Shown here: piece by piece, positions 1-12,640 of the stretch | Numbering within the stretch: position 1 is the stretch's first letter | Layout: every line of letters begins with the position of its first letter | Assembly (NCBI GenBank): GCA_958510875.1 | Contig: OY294068.1 | Coordinates: 26,516,297 to 26,580,296 of the forward strand | Direction: 5' to 3' | DNA length: 64,000 nt | Source of the DNA: Endomychus coccineus | Lineage: Eukaryota > Arthropoda > Insecta > Coleoptera > Endomychidae | Program-made: the position numbers and the translations under genes | The notes under the pieces: model-generated | What the model was told of the DNA's origin: nothing | The model's database searches: none | The model's input: the letters and a program-made list of their open reading frames with translations, nothing else

Positions 1-751
1 GAAACGGTTGCTTATTTATTTTTGTTTTTATATTAAAGTGCATGAAAACAAAGTTACTGGTAAAGTATTGATTCATAATGTAAAACTTGACATAATTCTG
101 CATTCTTGAAAATGTAAAGTTCAAAATAATTCCACTGATTGCTACCAATATTATTCATGCTTAATATTAAGATGCCTTGATCTTTGATTTTTTTATGTGT
201 ATATAAGAAATATAATAATAGTACAAAACTAACATAATATTATTGTGGTTGTTGGAAAATAATTTTAGTTCTTGACCTTTGCGAGGTGATTCCTAGGTCT
301 AAAAATAATATGAGATTAAATAATCTAATGTTTTCGTAGATACGCAATTCAAAGATTAAGGCGGGTAATTTTATAGTGGGATGCAAAAATACAATATTAT
401 ATATTGTTGAGCCCATTATATGATTCCATTTGAGAAAATAAACACAATATGATGTTATAATAAAAAAACATTTTTGCTTTGTTTTTATTTTTCGTTAATA
501 GTCACTACGGGGACAATAAATATTATTATGGTTTGTGAGGGTATAAGGTCTAGCAAATTCATCTTGTTACCTTACTCTTTCTTCAAAGTTAGGATGAATA
601 TCGTTAACGAATGATAAGAATTGTCTCCATGTACCATTGAAGAAGGATAAAGCAACATCTACGTAGCTAAATCAGCAATGAGTATGTTTTCAGCACCATT
701 TGTACTATATATTACAAGTAATATAATATTTGAATAAAGGTTTTCACTTAC
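1..751. other. Intron sequence, left edge
   Basis: AT-rich sequence downstream of the GT donor at 751 of the threonine dehydratase-like gene. No further exon and no recognisable repeat was seen. The C-terminal exons must lie outside the window. Confidence 0.5.
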
Positions 752-3700
752 CATTTTATCTACTAAATTTTTCGCCGTTTCCCAGGCATTGTATCCTACT
801 TGAGGCACTGCGAGACCATCTGCTAAAGTACCTCCTATCTGTGTGAAAACGGGTTTTTTGGCTTCTAGTGCTTTAGAAAAACTTGCACATCTTTCAGACT
901 CAACCCCCTGGAAATAACAAATTCGAAAACCAATCAATGATTTCAATTAAATTGTTACATATTGATTATTCTTTTTCAAATATTGGAAATATATTGTAAA
1001 CGAGTTGAATTAAAATATAGATTAACAAAAAACTCACAATTATCTTTATTTTTGGATTCAGAGCTTTTATAGCGACTGCAACCCCAGCCAAAAGACCGCC
1101 ACCTCCAGTTGGAATAACTACAGCATCAATATCTTCATGTACTTGTTCTACAATTTCTAAAGCTATAGTTCCTTGACCGGCAATTATTTGCGGATGATCG
1201 TATCTAAAAGAAATATTTTTCAAAGATGAAGCAGTCTCTAGATAAACAAAGCAAATCCACTTTGTGACTCTACTCTCTAAATCCCAGTAGTTAGCTAACA
1301 AAGTATGTCAAGTGATGGCATTGAGAGTATCCCAATCATTATACTGTGTTCTCCTCTCATTTTGCAGTGAGGAGGTATTGCTACAGAATAAAGGAAAACG
1401 AAGAATACAAGTGGGTACATATCCGAGTAATGTCGGTGTAATTTCAGTTAGGTACGAAATAGAAAGTTTCAAAAATCATTTCTCATCAAATTGAACATAT
1501 TTTACGAAACGTGTTTTTTTGGGTTTGCTTTCTTTTAACACACATGTTGAGCTTAAGAAACTTGTACAGTTGATTCGTTAGATCAAATCGATAATTCTGC
1601 GTCAAACAAAAGTCAGTGTTAGTCCGCTCTTAGAAAAACTGATATTTAGTGTACCTTATACGTAATGAAATATAGCAAAAAAACAAGAAAAGTTGCAAAC
1701 AGATCTGAAAGGAATGCGTGATTTCTTAACATTTACGTATGTTTTGTCTTATGCACTGACTGAATAGCCCACGTAAGTTGCAGCTTGAAGAACACATTAA
1801 TGCACATTAATTCTTGTCTTTGATTACAACGTTCTTAGAATGAGGAAAGTATGACGTACATTTGTCTAAGCCAGCTTCATATAATTGTGATGTGAAGGTG
1901 AAGATGCAACGGACGAAGAGTATATTCGTATTAACTTCAATGAGTGCAATAATTCGTCAAAGGAAAACAAGGGATTTATAAACGCGGCTGTCCGCAGTAC
2001 CTTATCTAGCGATAACTAGACGATGTATTCGATTGATACATTTTGTGGTAATTTTTTTAAATAAGATAACCGTAATCAGTCGTCGAACGTTCATCTCACA
2101 TGGCTAGGCCCAACTTTCTCAACGGTTGATAGCGTTTCACCGGTCTATCTTGTGAAACAATGCAATAAGTCTGGCTCTCTCCAACTCACAAGATTCTCAT
2201 ATACAACGACTAATACTCGTAGAAGTTAGCGTCGTCTGTCCCTGTCGGACCGGGACCAATGGTCGCTTTATCAAATTGTGTGGGGTGTCTCACCCTTCTG
2301 GGCCAATTGAACAAAGACTGGTCTGAACTGTGGCGAGAATCACCACGCATGAAGCAGGCCAAGCTCTTCATCAAAGAGACTGTGTCTAGGCTCTCAAAGA
2401 AACTCCTTTCTCTGAACAGAAGGGACATCAGAGGGATGACTGGAATCCTACTGTCGTCTTAACAAACACCTTCATACTATGGGCATCGCAGATGATCCTA
2501 TATGTAGGAATTGCAGAGAGGCCGAAGAAACTGCCTCAGGCACCGTCATTTTGGATAATCAAAACTGCTCCCAGAAGAACTTATGGAAAACAGCGTTGGC
2601 AATATTCTGGGTTTCTGGCGGGCCACAAACCTGCTAGAATAGAATATGCTTCTGACTATGGGGCGCACAACTGGCCCAACTAAGTCCCCCAAGTGCATTT
2701 GGGGGTCAAGCCCCTTCCCCTCAAATGATGATGATGTAAATTGATATTCGATGTTAAAAACTTTAAAACATATCGAATTTCTTTTACCCCGGTTGGGATT
2801 CGAAAAATTCGTCCTTAGCGGGTGCCTACGCCGTTTCTTAAAACTGAAACTGTAAAAATGAACTTACCCATTTATGTATGTGAGTCCTTTATTATTGGCT
2901 AATTTCAAGGCTACTTTTCGTGCCTCGCTCATATCTTTTCCTTCAATTATCACATTCCCATTATACTCTCTGCACTTTTGTATTTTCATAATGGGTGCTA
3001 TAATGGGCATAACAACAGTAACAGGGATATTTAGTGTTGAACCGTGATAGCAAACGGCTTGAGCGTGGTTTCCCAATGAAGCTGCAACCACACCTTTTTT
3101 TTGTTGTTCTGGAGTTAGCATCATTAACACATATCTAGCTCCTCTATCTTTGAAACTAAAAGAAATGTATCATAAAACATTAAGACAAAAGGGTGCAAGT
3201 CTTGACCATGTTGTCGTGTATTGTACGTTTTGATTACCTGTCTAATTCTATCAAGTAAATTGACCATGATGATATATGTATTAACGAACGGTTGTATACC
3301 ACACAAAACTAATGGATACTTAGACAACTCACGCACAGCAATTGTCGAATTTTAGGTTTATATAAAGATGTCTTTGACTACCGGGATATCAAAAATTATC
3401 TTGGTCAAGGGTGGTTGTGAAATGTAAAACGCGTGTCTTACTTTAAATATTTGAATATGTTTTGTTGTGTCAGAATCAGTTAAGTCAAATTGATTAATTT
3501 GAAGTTTCTAAAAGTGCGAAATTTCGCAGTTTTATACGAATGTTATAACACTCAGAAGTCTCTAGCGCTTTAGACTCCGGGATTTTCACTTGGCCTATCG
3601 AAATTAGAAGGTTCGAATTGTAAAAACACAATTGCATGAACGCCAAACGTCCTATGTAAATAGCAACGAACGTAATCATTTTGACATATGCCTCGAGGAG

Positions 3701-6700
3701 CTCGCTGCGCGTCAGTAGGTATGAAATTTGAAGGTTATTGATGATGTCAGTGTGACAGTGACATAATTATTTCAAACGTAAAGACACGTTTTAGATTCCA
3801 CAACCACCCTTGACCAAGATAATTTTTGATATCCCGGTATAAAGATAGGTACAAGATTGTCCGAGTTATGACATGACCGAAAGAGTTGCCAACGCTTTGT
3901 TTAGATGCTTTTCTGTACCTACTGTAAAATTTCGAATATTTTTCATGCTTCATTCATATTCTTTATAATTTAATATCCATCGACAAGGCCGTAGGCATAT
4001 TTACTAGGTCTTTATTAGTTTTGTTTCCGACTAATATAATAAAAAAGCTATGTAAGTATAGCCTTATTATATTTCATCATGAAATCAAATAGGTGTGCAC
4101 AGAAATGTAATGTAACTGACTAAGTGACTACGGCCCTCACCATCGAGGTTTTAGCCTAGAAAACAGGTTGTGTTTAAGAATATATTGACAGTTTCTATGT
4201 TAGGACATGATATTTTAAATATTTTTGTGGTTATATATGAATTAGTGTAGTATTGGATATTCAAAGATCCAAAGCTTTAGACCAAGTCTGGCACCAAAGC
4301 CTTCTTTGGAAACTTCCGTCATATGGTTTACCGCCTCAACTTTGTCGCTTACTACCGAGTTTACTAACAGATAGATAACGCCATGTGGTGGTTGACGGAG
4401 TATCCTCCGATACAATGGTTATCAACGCTGTTGTTCCACAGGGATCTTTCTTGGAACCAACTTTGTTTCTGCTCCATATCAGCGATCTGTTGGAAGTGAC
4501 CACCTGTACCGTTCACAGCTTTGCAGATAATGGTACACTTCATATCGATTTCACATCTAGAGCCCCTATACCATCAATGAAGTCAGAGCGGTGATACAGA
4601 GACATGTTGACGCAATTATTGGAGATCTGGGAATGATTTTGAAGTGGGGATCTGATAATCTAGTAGAGTTTAATGCAACCAAAACTCAAGCTTGCATCTT
4701 CTCCAGGAAGGCAGATCCCACACTCCCTAATATGATTATGTCTGGTACAACTATTCCTATGAAGTCTTCCATATCGATGCTCCGGATCACGACCAACAGC
4801 AACCTCTCATGGGATGATCATGTGATGTCCATTGCGAAAACCGCTCCACAGAAACTTGGTTTTCTATTTCGTGCCAAGAGCTATTTTACATCCCAGCAGC
4901 TCCTCGTAATCTCCCACACATACGCTGAAGCTCTTGGGTTCTATCCATAAGAGAGCTATTCGTCTGATTGATGATGTCACACAACTCTCTAGAACCTCGT
5001 AGAAAGGTGGCCCATCGCTCCCCTTTCTATAGATATTTCCAAGGTCAGTGTTCATCAGAAGTCTCGTCTGTTGTTCCATCACGAGAGATTCCACAAAGGC
5101 AGACTAGAGAAGCTCAATTTTGTCAAGCTCGAGAACTCTTTGCCTAATGAGGTCTTTCCCTATACCTATAACCTTCAAACCTTCAAGAAAAGTTCGAATG
5201 CCTATCTCCTTTCCCAACATTCCTCCGCTGGCTCATACGATGTTCTTCGAACATTATATGGGTTACAGAGAAAAAAACTGAATTAAAGCTAAGATTCTAA
5301 AAAACGAGAAGTACTTTAAGGGTAAAATTTGGGAAAGGGTAAATTACAACTAGTAATTAAAAGAATATTATGCAGTTTTCAAGATTATTGTAGCCCTATG
5401 AAAGACCATCCTATATATATATATGCTCACCTCCCTGTATATTGTAAAAAGTCTTTCTTCAAATAAATGTCCATTCCAGTTAAATTTGACATATGGGATT
5501 TCTGAAAAATATGATTGATAATCCATGTATTAAGCTGTGAAATTATGTTACTTTACCGAACATTGTGTTAAATTTATGCCTGATCGGATCTTGTATGCCG
5601 CTGAGGTAATTTCTTCGAAAGTGACTATAACTGGTTGGTTGGGATTGCATAGTGGATCATCTACTAACTCTTCCAGGTCCTGTATGAATAAATAAAAGTC
5701 AAATAAGTGAATTTGAATTCAATTCAAAGTGGATTTGACCGGCCCGGACGCGTACTCGTATCGGACGTAGCTTATTGCACAATGATTTTGCACGATAACG
5801 CACTGTTTCCGGGTACAAGGATCTAGAGGTGTACCTGCATCTTCAATAATATAATAAAGAAGGAACATCAATCAATTACAACAAAGAATATATAAAAATT
5901 TAAAAAATCATCTCGTCTAAAGTTTAACAGACTAATCTGCTATGACCTTGTCGCTTGGAGTTTCGAAATCGGGAAGGAAAATTTATTATCGTAATCTTTA
6001 CTGATGCAGGTTGAACATTGAATTCGCAAAATCACCTGTTGATTCGTTAGCCGCTAGGGGCTTAACCAACTACGTTCGGAAATCTCCAAGAGTGCAATAA
6101 GCCACCTCAGAGACATGCCTAATATGTGAATAATATGCGCCCCGGATGCTGAAAAAGTCAAACCTAAATCTTACAACCCCGAAACAACTGAAACTTTGGA
6201 CAGCATGATACTCGTCACAATTTGATTAGGGGGACCGGTCAAGGTCTCAGGTAAAGTTTAAGGGTGCCTGAAACTTGTCACACAGAACTTCCTTTGGTAA
6301 GAACAGGAAAGATGGGTGGATGTTGATCATTACGGTTAATTGAATATTTATTGCTATTAAGACTAGATAGGGGCTTGTTTCCAAATAATTATATAATCAT
6401 TATTTTTCTTAGTGTTGCCTGCAAAAGAAAAGCGGAAGAAGAACTTGCAGGGAGACCAACTAAAATATTGCATAAAGAATTAGCTTCAAATGGTTTCCAT
6501 CAGATTTTTCTTCAGAAACATTGACTTCCCGGGGCTTAAAATGCGTCAAAGAAAATATTTACAATAGACGTCGCAAAACGTTGCCCACTTTGCCTCGCTC
6601 TGCCAACGAACTTCACCGTTATCTGCAAGAACATTCCTACAAAACGTCAAGAGAGGAAAATTTTGTTCTGTATAATGATTTCCGAAATGGAATTGTAATT

Positions 6701-9700
6701 TTTAGCTGCCAAACAAATTTGAAATTTTTATGTAAGTCGAGTTTTATATACATGCATGGCAAATTCCAATACTGCACAAAATTTTTCACACAACTATTTA
6801 CCATACATGGTTAAATAAGTGGACACTAAATACCGCTAGTGTCTAGTTTACTGAAAAACTAATCAGAAGAAACTTATAGACTCTGTTTGGAAAAAATTTA
6901 GTTTATTTGTTCTCTTAATAACAACTTAAGTTTTATTCCTGATAAAGTAGTGTTGATTTTGAAATTGCCATTCATAATGCTGTTCGTAAAGTTATAATTA
7001 TTGGTTGCCGCTTCCATATTACTCAGTCTTGGTGGCGTAAAATACAAAAGTTGGGGTTAAGTGCTGAATATAAAAACAAAAATAGTGAAACTGGAAAGTG
7101 GCTTCGTTATTGTTTTGGTATGGTATATGAAAATCATCTACTGACAATGTAACGATGCGTTATAAATCAATAATGACATAGGACAATATAAGACTTTATA
7201 ACACCCAAGGGCATTATTTCCAATGTAACGTACATCAAAATACGGTGGTTATTGAAACATAACAGACTAGTAGGGAATTAAATATTATTTCTACATCATT
7301 ATTAAAAGCCGAATTTTTAATTTTTCAATTAAGTTCTGACGTTGATTGAATGATAACTCTTTCAATCAATGTTTCTGACCATTTTTCCAAAAACATTTTA
7401 AAACCCATTTCATATAACAAATTAACCGGCAATAGGTTTCAATTGAATTTAAAGAATCAATAACAAAAGTTGTAAAGGATGAGAATTTGCGATTTAATTC
7501 AAAGTAAAATATCACTTGCAGTTAATTCACGTCTTTATTGAAGAATATCTAGAATGAAATATAACTCACCGCATCCATGTTCCATTAATTTATTCACTTA
7601 TAATGTCCAAATAACAAAATAGTATACATATATTTCAAATAAACATTCGTTTAATTGCGCATTCAGTGATATTTGATTGATTTGATTCAAGATACGTACC
7701 CCAAGCTTAGCTCGATACCTATAAAGTGGGGGCCATGCGCTGGATTATTTTGATGGATATGTGTCAAAGTGCATTTAAACATAATAAATCGAATTATTCA
7801 TATTATTTTAATTGCATTCGCTTAATGGCTTGATAATTTTGCACTCCACCTTAAGAAAACACTTCCCAAATGAATGAACATCTATCTTCAAAGTTACATT
7901 CTCTAGTTCACAATCACTTTCAATTATTTTTATGAATTAAATCATATCCTAATTTGGTGATCTTTGATGACCTCAGTATCATAATAATTCCTAAACGAAG
8001 ATACAACTTTTTATTACATTCAAATTATAATGATTAAAATTGATAGGAACTAGATAAAAAAACGGAACAATTTCTTTTACATCGAGAGATTACACCCAAA
8101 AGATTATTATTATTCACTTTGATGCAATTATTTATACGGCTTTTAGTAGTAGTGGCCTAAAGGGATATAGTAAAAATCTTCCTTTCTTTTCTTATTTTCA
8201 ATTTGTGTATCAAACATCTTTTGCGTGTTAGTGGATATATTTCACCTTTTATTTTTAGACATTCGACGTTATCATTATATACTCGCAAATAACAACTCCT
8301 AATGTTTATAATTATTATATAGATATCAGTGGTAGCATGGGATTACCGAATGGATGATGAAGCAGTCAGTAGCTCCTCTTTCTTCAAAGGAAGATATGAT
8401 TTAATGATTAGGTAATCTCAGAATAAAATAAAAATAAATGTGAATTTCACGAAACATTAGCTTGTTCCCAAAACAAACAGGAGATACGCAGTGTGAAAAT
8501 TTTCCTTGATCGACTTTTCAGGTAAAATTGTAACTGAATGATCATTGAACATGGAATAACATTTCTTGTGAGTACAGTCTGAGCTAGCTTATTATATATG
8601 GCTAGCTGTAGGTGTTACAACCAATAAACGAATAATTATTATAAATGGACACGAGACAGATCAATAACGTTCCGAAAGCGGTGTTGCGGTTATCATTGTG
8701 AGGGTACGAAAATAAGAGAAGAGTGAGGTGGGGGCACTGTTTGCCACCAGCTCGAATTGGATTGGAACCCCCATGGAAAAACTACTAAATGTGATAAAAG
8801 GAACAGGATTGACGATCCATAATAAGCCAAGGGCGCAATGCAAGAAATTGCATGCGACATACAATCCGTAAATCATTTTGATATTATTTATAGCGTTGTA
8901 CAAATCGAAATCAAAGTTTGTGAAAACACTTTTAGCTATTCGTAATAAAAGTTCTACATAAATCGGAATATGTATTATTAATTTTTATCAATTCATTGTT
9001 TTTCATTGCAGCATGATAAGTGTAAATTTAATATTTAAAATTAATATAAATTCGTTTTTAAAATTGCAGAATATCGAAATAAAACATGCAAAGATTAATT
9101 ATTGTCAATTTTTGTTTCACATATTTCTTTTGGTATTCTTCATTTTTTCCCTTAAGAAGAATCAATATTTAGTAAGTACTTGAATAATAAATTGTATAGA
9201 TCGTTTTTGTTTTTGCACTTTTAGCTATTCGTAATAAAAGTTCTACATAAATCGGAATATGTATTAATTTTTATCAATTCATTGTTTTCCATTGCAGCAT
9301 GATAAGTGTAAATTTAATACTTAAAACTAATATAAATTCCTTTTTAAAATTGTAGAATATTGAAATAAAACAAATTTAAATTTACACGAGATGCAAAGTT
9401 TAGTTATTGTCAATTTTTGTTTCACATATTTCTTTAGGTATTCTTCATTTTTTCCCTTAAGAAGAATCAATATTTAGTAAGTACTTGAATAATAAATTGT
9501 ATAGATCGTTTTTGTTTTTGCACTTTTAGCTATTCGTAATAACAGTTCTTCATAAATCGGAATATGTATTAATTTTTATCAATTCATTGTTTTCCATTGC
9601 AGCATGATAAGTGTAAATTTAATACTTAAAACTAATATAAATTCCTTTTTAAAATTGTAGAATATTGAAATAAAACAAATTTAAATTTACACGAGATGCA

Positions 9701-10515
9701 AAGTTTAGTTATTGTCAATTTTTGTTTCACATGTTTCTTTAGTTATTTTTCATTTTTCTCTTAAGAGGAATCAATATTTCGTAAGTACTTGAATAATAAA
9801 TTGTATAGATCGTTTTTACCTGGACATTTATTTTCTTTTACTTGAAGCGTTGAAGCTAAAATTAGAAGAAATAAAAACCGAAGGTTATGATGTATCAAAA
9901 TTGGAAAAAATTTTGATACATCATAAAATTTAACACCTTTATCACAAGAAAAGTTGACAGAATTATGATGATGAAGCCCATGAATACAAGTCCAACTTAC
10001 TGCAATATTTAGTTTGATTTTAAGTTAATAATAGTAAGTAATTCCTAAAACAAAATTAAAAAATCAGAATTTCGGTAGAAGTAGGTATTGAGCTTCTAAT
10101 CTCATTGATATTGTAAGAGTGATGAAATATTCGAGGATAACCAAGAGTGATAGGAAACATTCTATCAAAGAACAATAGTCTTCAGCACCTAGAATTCGGT
10201 TATTCAATATTTGCTGCATCATATGAGCCGCCACTGGTAATATATTCATCATTCGTATTCCAAGAAATATCGGAATATCTCTCATTTATGAGTGATTACT
10301 ACAAGGTTTTTGGAAAGTAAGGCTATTATTTAATTCACGTACCTATACGTTCACTAGGAACTATAAGAATGAAATAAGTACATAATGTGGATACCTACTG
10401 TTTTGGTCTCAGTAAATATAGGTAGGTACCTAGATTCATTTTAAATTGAAAAAAAAAATGGACCACTTACATCGGATTCGTCCGAACAATCACTTGGAAT
10501 CAAATAGGATTCCAT
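752..10515 (-). CDS. L-threonine dehydratase / serine racemase-like PLP enzyme (3' end outside window)
   Basis: Fold-type II PLP enzyme of the threonine/serine dehydratase and serine racemase family, expected to deaminate L-threonine or L-serine to the 2-oxo acid. Coding exons in transcript order: 10471-10515, 5557-5679, 5431-5501, 2868-3155, 1038-1203, 752-907. All junctions are GT-AG and phases match, giving 283 codons before the left edge. Residues 79-88 read [10 protein letters not shown], so Lys82 should be the PLP-bound lysine. SLGNHAQAV (106-114) is the substrate loop, and [10 protein letters not shown] (207-216) carries the glycine loop that holds the PLP phosphate. The C-terminal part lies left of base 1; no candidate exon was found in 1-751. 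Start chosen at the ATG at 10515, whose 15-codon exon splices in phase 0 to residue 16. The long first intron holds a MULE relic and a tandem array. Family assignment is firm; threonine dehydratase versus racemase cannot be decided here. Confidence 0.88.
1204..2209. other. Intron sequence without a recognised feature
   Basis: Part of the 1.66-kb intron (1204-2867) of the threonine dehydratase-like gene. Short open frames here show no family resemblance. Confidence 0.4.
2210..2740 (+). mobile_element. LINE fragment: post-RNase H region and 3' tail
   Basis: The plus strand encodes a decayed C-terminal LINE protein segment (…MVALSNCVG…, then [20 protein letters not shown]) followed by a degenerate CCHC-like stretch (RNC near 2510). 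It ends in a conserved 3' tail (ggcccaactaagtcccc… then TGATGATGATG near 2725). The same protein and tail occur in reverse at 49636-50190, so this is one LINE family with an (ATG)n-like 3' end. Inserted in an intron of the threonine dehydratase-like gene. Clade not certain; an RNase H-bearing I/LOA/R1-type LINE fits best. Confidence 0.75.
3381..3837. mobile_element. MITE with ~60-bp terminal inverted repeats and TA target site
   Basis: Ends CCGGGATATC…GATATCCCGG are flanked by TA on both sides (3379-3380 and 3838-3839). The outer 39 bp of the inverted repeats are identical and similarity continues for about 20 bp more. No transposase frame. TA target and size suit a non-autonomous Tc1/mariner-like element. 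Lies in the intron between exons 2868-3155 and 5431-5501. Confidence 0.8.
4125..4235. repeat. Dispersed repeat, inverted copy at 10950-11060
   Basis: About 110 bp (…cggccctcaccatcgaggtt…) recurs in reverse complement at 10950-11060. One copy lies in an intron of the threonine dehydratase-like gene and the other just upstream of its first exon. Confidence 0.6.
4262..5284 (+). mobile_element. LINE reverse transcriptase fragment (decayed)
   Basis: Broken plus-strand frames spell a non-LTR reverse transcriptase: a KAF/ALD-like palm start (near 4270), [21 protein letters not shown] (4425-4490), FADNGTLH (4520, the FADD box with its second Asp lost), and [13 protein letters not shown] (4675). Frameshifts and stops separate the pieces. 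Similar copies lie at 46025-46993, 48780-49440 and 60208-60385, so this is one family, probably the same LINE as the RNase H pieces at 2210, 49636, 51575 and 63640. Confidence 0.8.
5680..6411. other. Intron sequence with a weak dispersed repeat
   Basis: First intron of the threonine dehydratase-like gene. The stretch 5750-6060 shares blocks (aagaaggaacatcaatcaat; gatgcaggtt…attgaattcg; gctcgccgctagg-like) with 33220-33420, so it holds an old repeat of unknown type. No coding potential recognised. Confidence 0.4.
6412..7125 (+). pseudogene. MULE-type transposase relic
   Basis: Plus-strand pieces read [20 protein letters not shown] (6427-6486), then [18 protein letters not shown] (6544-6597), [16 protein letters not shown] (6657-6704) and FTQLFTIHG (6786-6812). 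After several stops come [20 protein letters not shown] (from about 6952) and [16 protein letters not shown] (from about 7011). This order and wording match the Mutator-like transposases with a FLYWCH-like N-terminus that are common in arthropods. The part between 6815 and 6950 is badly decayed. Dead copy inside the first intron of the threonine dehydratase-like gene. Confidence 0.7.
7126..8926. other. Intron sequence, no recognised element
   Basis: AT-rich. Contains the candidate alternative first exon at 7570-7578. A minus-strand open frame at 8661-8903 has no recognisable motif. Confidence 0.4.
7570..7578 (-). CDS. Possible alternative first coding exon of the threonine dehydratase-like gene
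   Basis: An ATG at 7578 gives the codons Met-Asp-Ala followed at once by a GTGAGT donor (7569-7564). It would splice in phase 0 to the exon at 5679, like the exon at 10471-10515. If used, it gives an isoform with a 3-residue instead of a 15-residue leader, driven by a promoter inside the long first intron. Such a short exon can occur by chance; the support is the strong donor and the matching phase. An upstream in-frame-looking ATG at 7584 would be in the wrong phase. Confidence 0.4.
8927..9819. repeat. Tandem repeat: three ~300-bp units
   Basis: Units begin at 8927, 9216 and 9521 with cacttttagctattcgtaat and run 289, 305 and about 299 bp. Units 2 and 3 are nearly identical; unit 1 lacks a short block near 9370 (caaatttaaatttacacgag). 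Each holds a tttccattgcag tract that resembles a splice acceptor. No coding frame. Intronic in the threonine dehydratase-like gene. Confidence 0.9.
9885..9928. repeat. Perfect short hairpin
   Basis: TTATGATGTATCAAAAT and its exact reverse complement flank a loop of about 8 nt. It could fold as a strong 17-bp stem in RNA or DNA. Nothing shows a function. Confidence 0.75.
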
Positions 10516-12640
10516 GATTCTCTACACAATTGGTTTGCTTGTGAAAATTTTACTTAGACTTTTGCGGTTAACCTCTTGCTTATCTTTGTTTACATTTGAT
10601 AATGTTGATGGTCTTCATTTCACTCATTGACTGGTCTAAACAATCAGTATAAAATTAATATGTTCAATGCGACCCCACTATCTATATGTATGAAGCAACA
10701 TCAATTCGAAGTTAGCTGTAGTTAAATGAAAAAACAATTTTGTTTTTATACCACGTTTCATAATAACATGAAAACTTTAATATAGTTTACACCGAATTGC
10801 CATTCCATTATCAAACAGATACAAAATTCTACCATCGAATTTTTTCATGACATTTTTCGGACGTTTAATCTTACAATATGGATAAATCACGTTGTAAAGG
10901 TGAAACGATTAAATTTTGTAATGTTCATGATCCAACATAATTTATGTATAACCACAAGAATAATTAAAATATCATGATATCCTAACATAGAAACTGTCAA
11001 TATATTCTTAAACACAATCTGTTTCGAAGGCTAAAGCCTCGATGGCGAGGGCCGTAGTTTTAATACCGAAGTGCCATTATTAAACATACAAAATTATGAA
11101 GTGCACAATAAACATTTCAAGTATAAATAGGAACACTAAAAATACTGTTTAAGTACTGAGGACCTTTCGGCTACGAAGTAGCCATCAACGGAGCAAACTA
11201 AATTAGAATTCAAAAATAAGGGGATAATAATGCAAACAGGGGTTACCCTCAGCTGGAGATGGATTTGAATTTAATTGTTTTTTCGTTTATATATTATGAT
11301 CCCTTCTAAATTACCTAGATATTTGTCCGTAGTGTGTTTTGAAAGTGACAAACTTTCTTGAGGAATGATGTGACATATGTATTCAAAATGATTTTTCCCG
11401 AAATGTTCTTTATACCAAGTTAAAATGTTAACATTCACACGAATTTGGCATTAAAACACGAATTCCACAAACGAAATACAAAAATTTTTTCTACTACTGT
11501 AGCTTTGAATAATACTGTATAAAATTTCACAACATTAAAGTTAACTTGCTCTGTTCTTACTATAAAAACGATTTGTTACAGTGAAAAAAAGTAAATGTTC
11601 ACGTATCAATAGATATTTAAAAAAGTAAAAAAACTTTTTTCGATATTTAAGTTGCCATTTTAATGTCTAAATGACATTCAATTATGGCAATTCAATTAAA
11701 TAGTAATTTACGTTACAAGGACGGAAAATGACTTATTATAGCTATTAACATACCAAGGTATGTTATTACTTTTTATAATCACTGCAGCACATCGGTTTGA
11801 TCCTTTGATCCAGACTTGAACATTTCAGCCCGAACGAATAGAACGAACCGAGCACAGGATGCAGGAATAAGCAGAACAAATTAATAGTCCGAACTAATGC
11901 TGTTGCTTGCTTAAATGTTTAGTGCCTAATTTAGTTCTTATCGATTGAAAGAAAAAGGAACCACAAGTACAAATCATGGAGATCTAGAATAATGTACTCG
12001 TCCCGTATAAGTACAATGTATTTCGAATTATGTCCTTGTAAGAAAGAAGAAAGTAAAAAGTCGGGTAATAGCTCCGCCCACTATTCATGACTCGCTATTC
12101 AAAAGTGAAAGTTAGATACGTTATAAACGACGCGTGCGTTGAAAATAATATAATGCTCGACGATCTGTCGCGTTGCCGCGTGAAAACAGAGAATAACAAT
12201 ATTGGGAATCTTTTTGATTTAATCGCAGACGAGCCTCTTTCTAGTCGGAGTACATGTAGAAAGGGTCTTAAATGTGAGACAAGTTTAGTTTTGCAAGTGC
12301 GAAGAATGTCATCAAATGGCATTTCAGAACAATATATTTTTACTGTAAACCCGTGTTAAAAATATTACCAAATTGCAGAACATTTTTGACTGCAGACTTA
12401 GCCATTTCCGTTTTCACAAAAGACTTTTGCTTTTCTAAAAATTTCTCGAACCTTTGTTTACAACACGGGAACTCATGGATGCAAGAAGGTATCGAAAAAG
12501 GACGATAAAAAGGAAGCAAAAGCCCATTATGCCTACATTTTTCAGAATTTATTACTTCTCTTCTCTACGCATAAAAATTTCAGACTGATATGTCATTCAG
12601 TTCTGTTTTGACACCCATCGAAATCAAGCAACCTTGAAGA
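10516..12640. other. Upstream region of the threonine dehydratase-like gene
   Basis: Should contain the promoter upstream of the ATG at 10515, but no clear core promoter motif was found. Holds the inverted copy (10950-11060) of the 4125 repeat and, at 11140-11200, a degenerate copy of the repeat family seen at 13690-13925. A plus-strand frame at 12087-12359 is not recognised. Confidence 0.4.

Noticed and set aside
8661..8903. 80-codon minus-strand frame as a gene
   Set aside because: No recognisable motif, no splice partners, and it lies in an intron.
8927..9819. CRISPR-like array
   Set aside because: Units are ~300 bp, contiguous, without spacers, in an animal intron.
10064..10285. 73-codon minus-strand frame next to the first dehydratase exon
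   Set aside because: No motif and not in a frame that splices to the gene; probably chance.
12087..12359. 90-codon plus-strand frame
   Set aside because: Not recognised; an antisense frame over the same bases is equally open, so it is not convincing.
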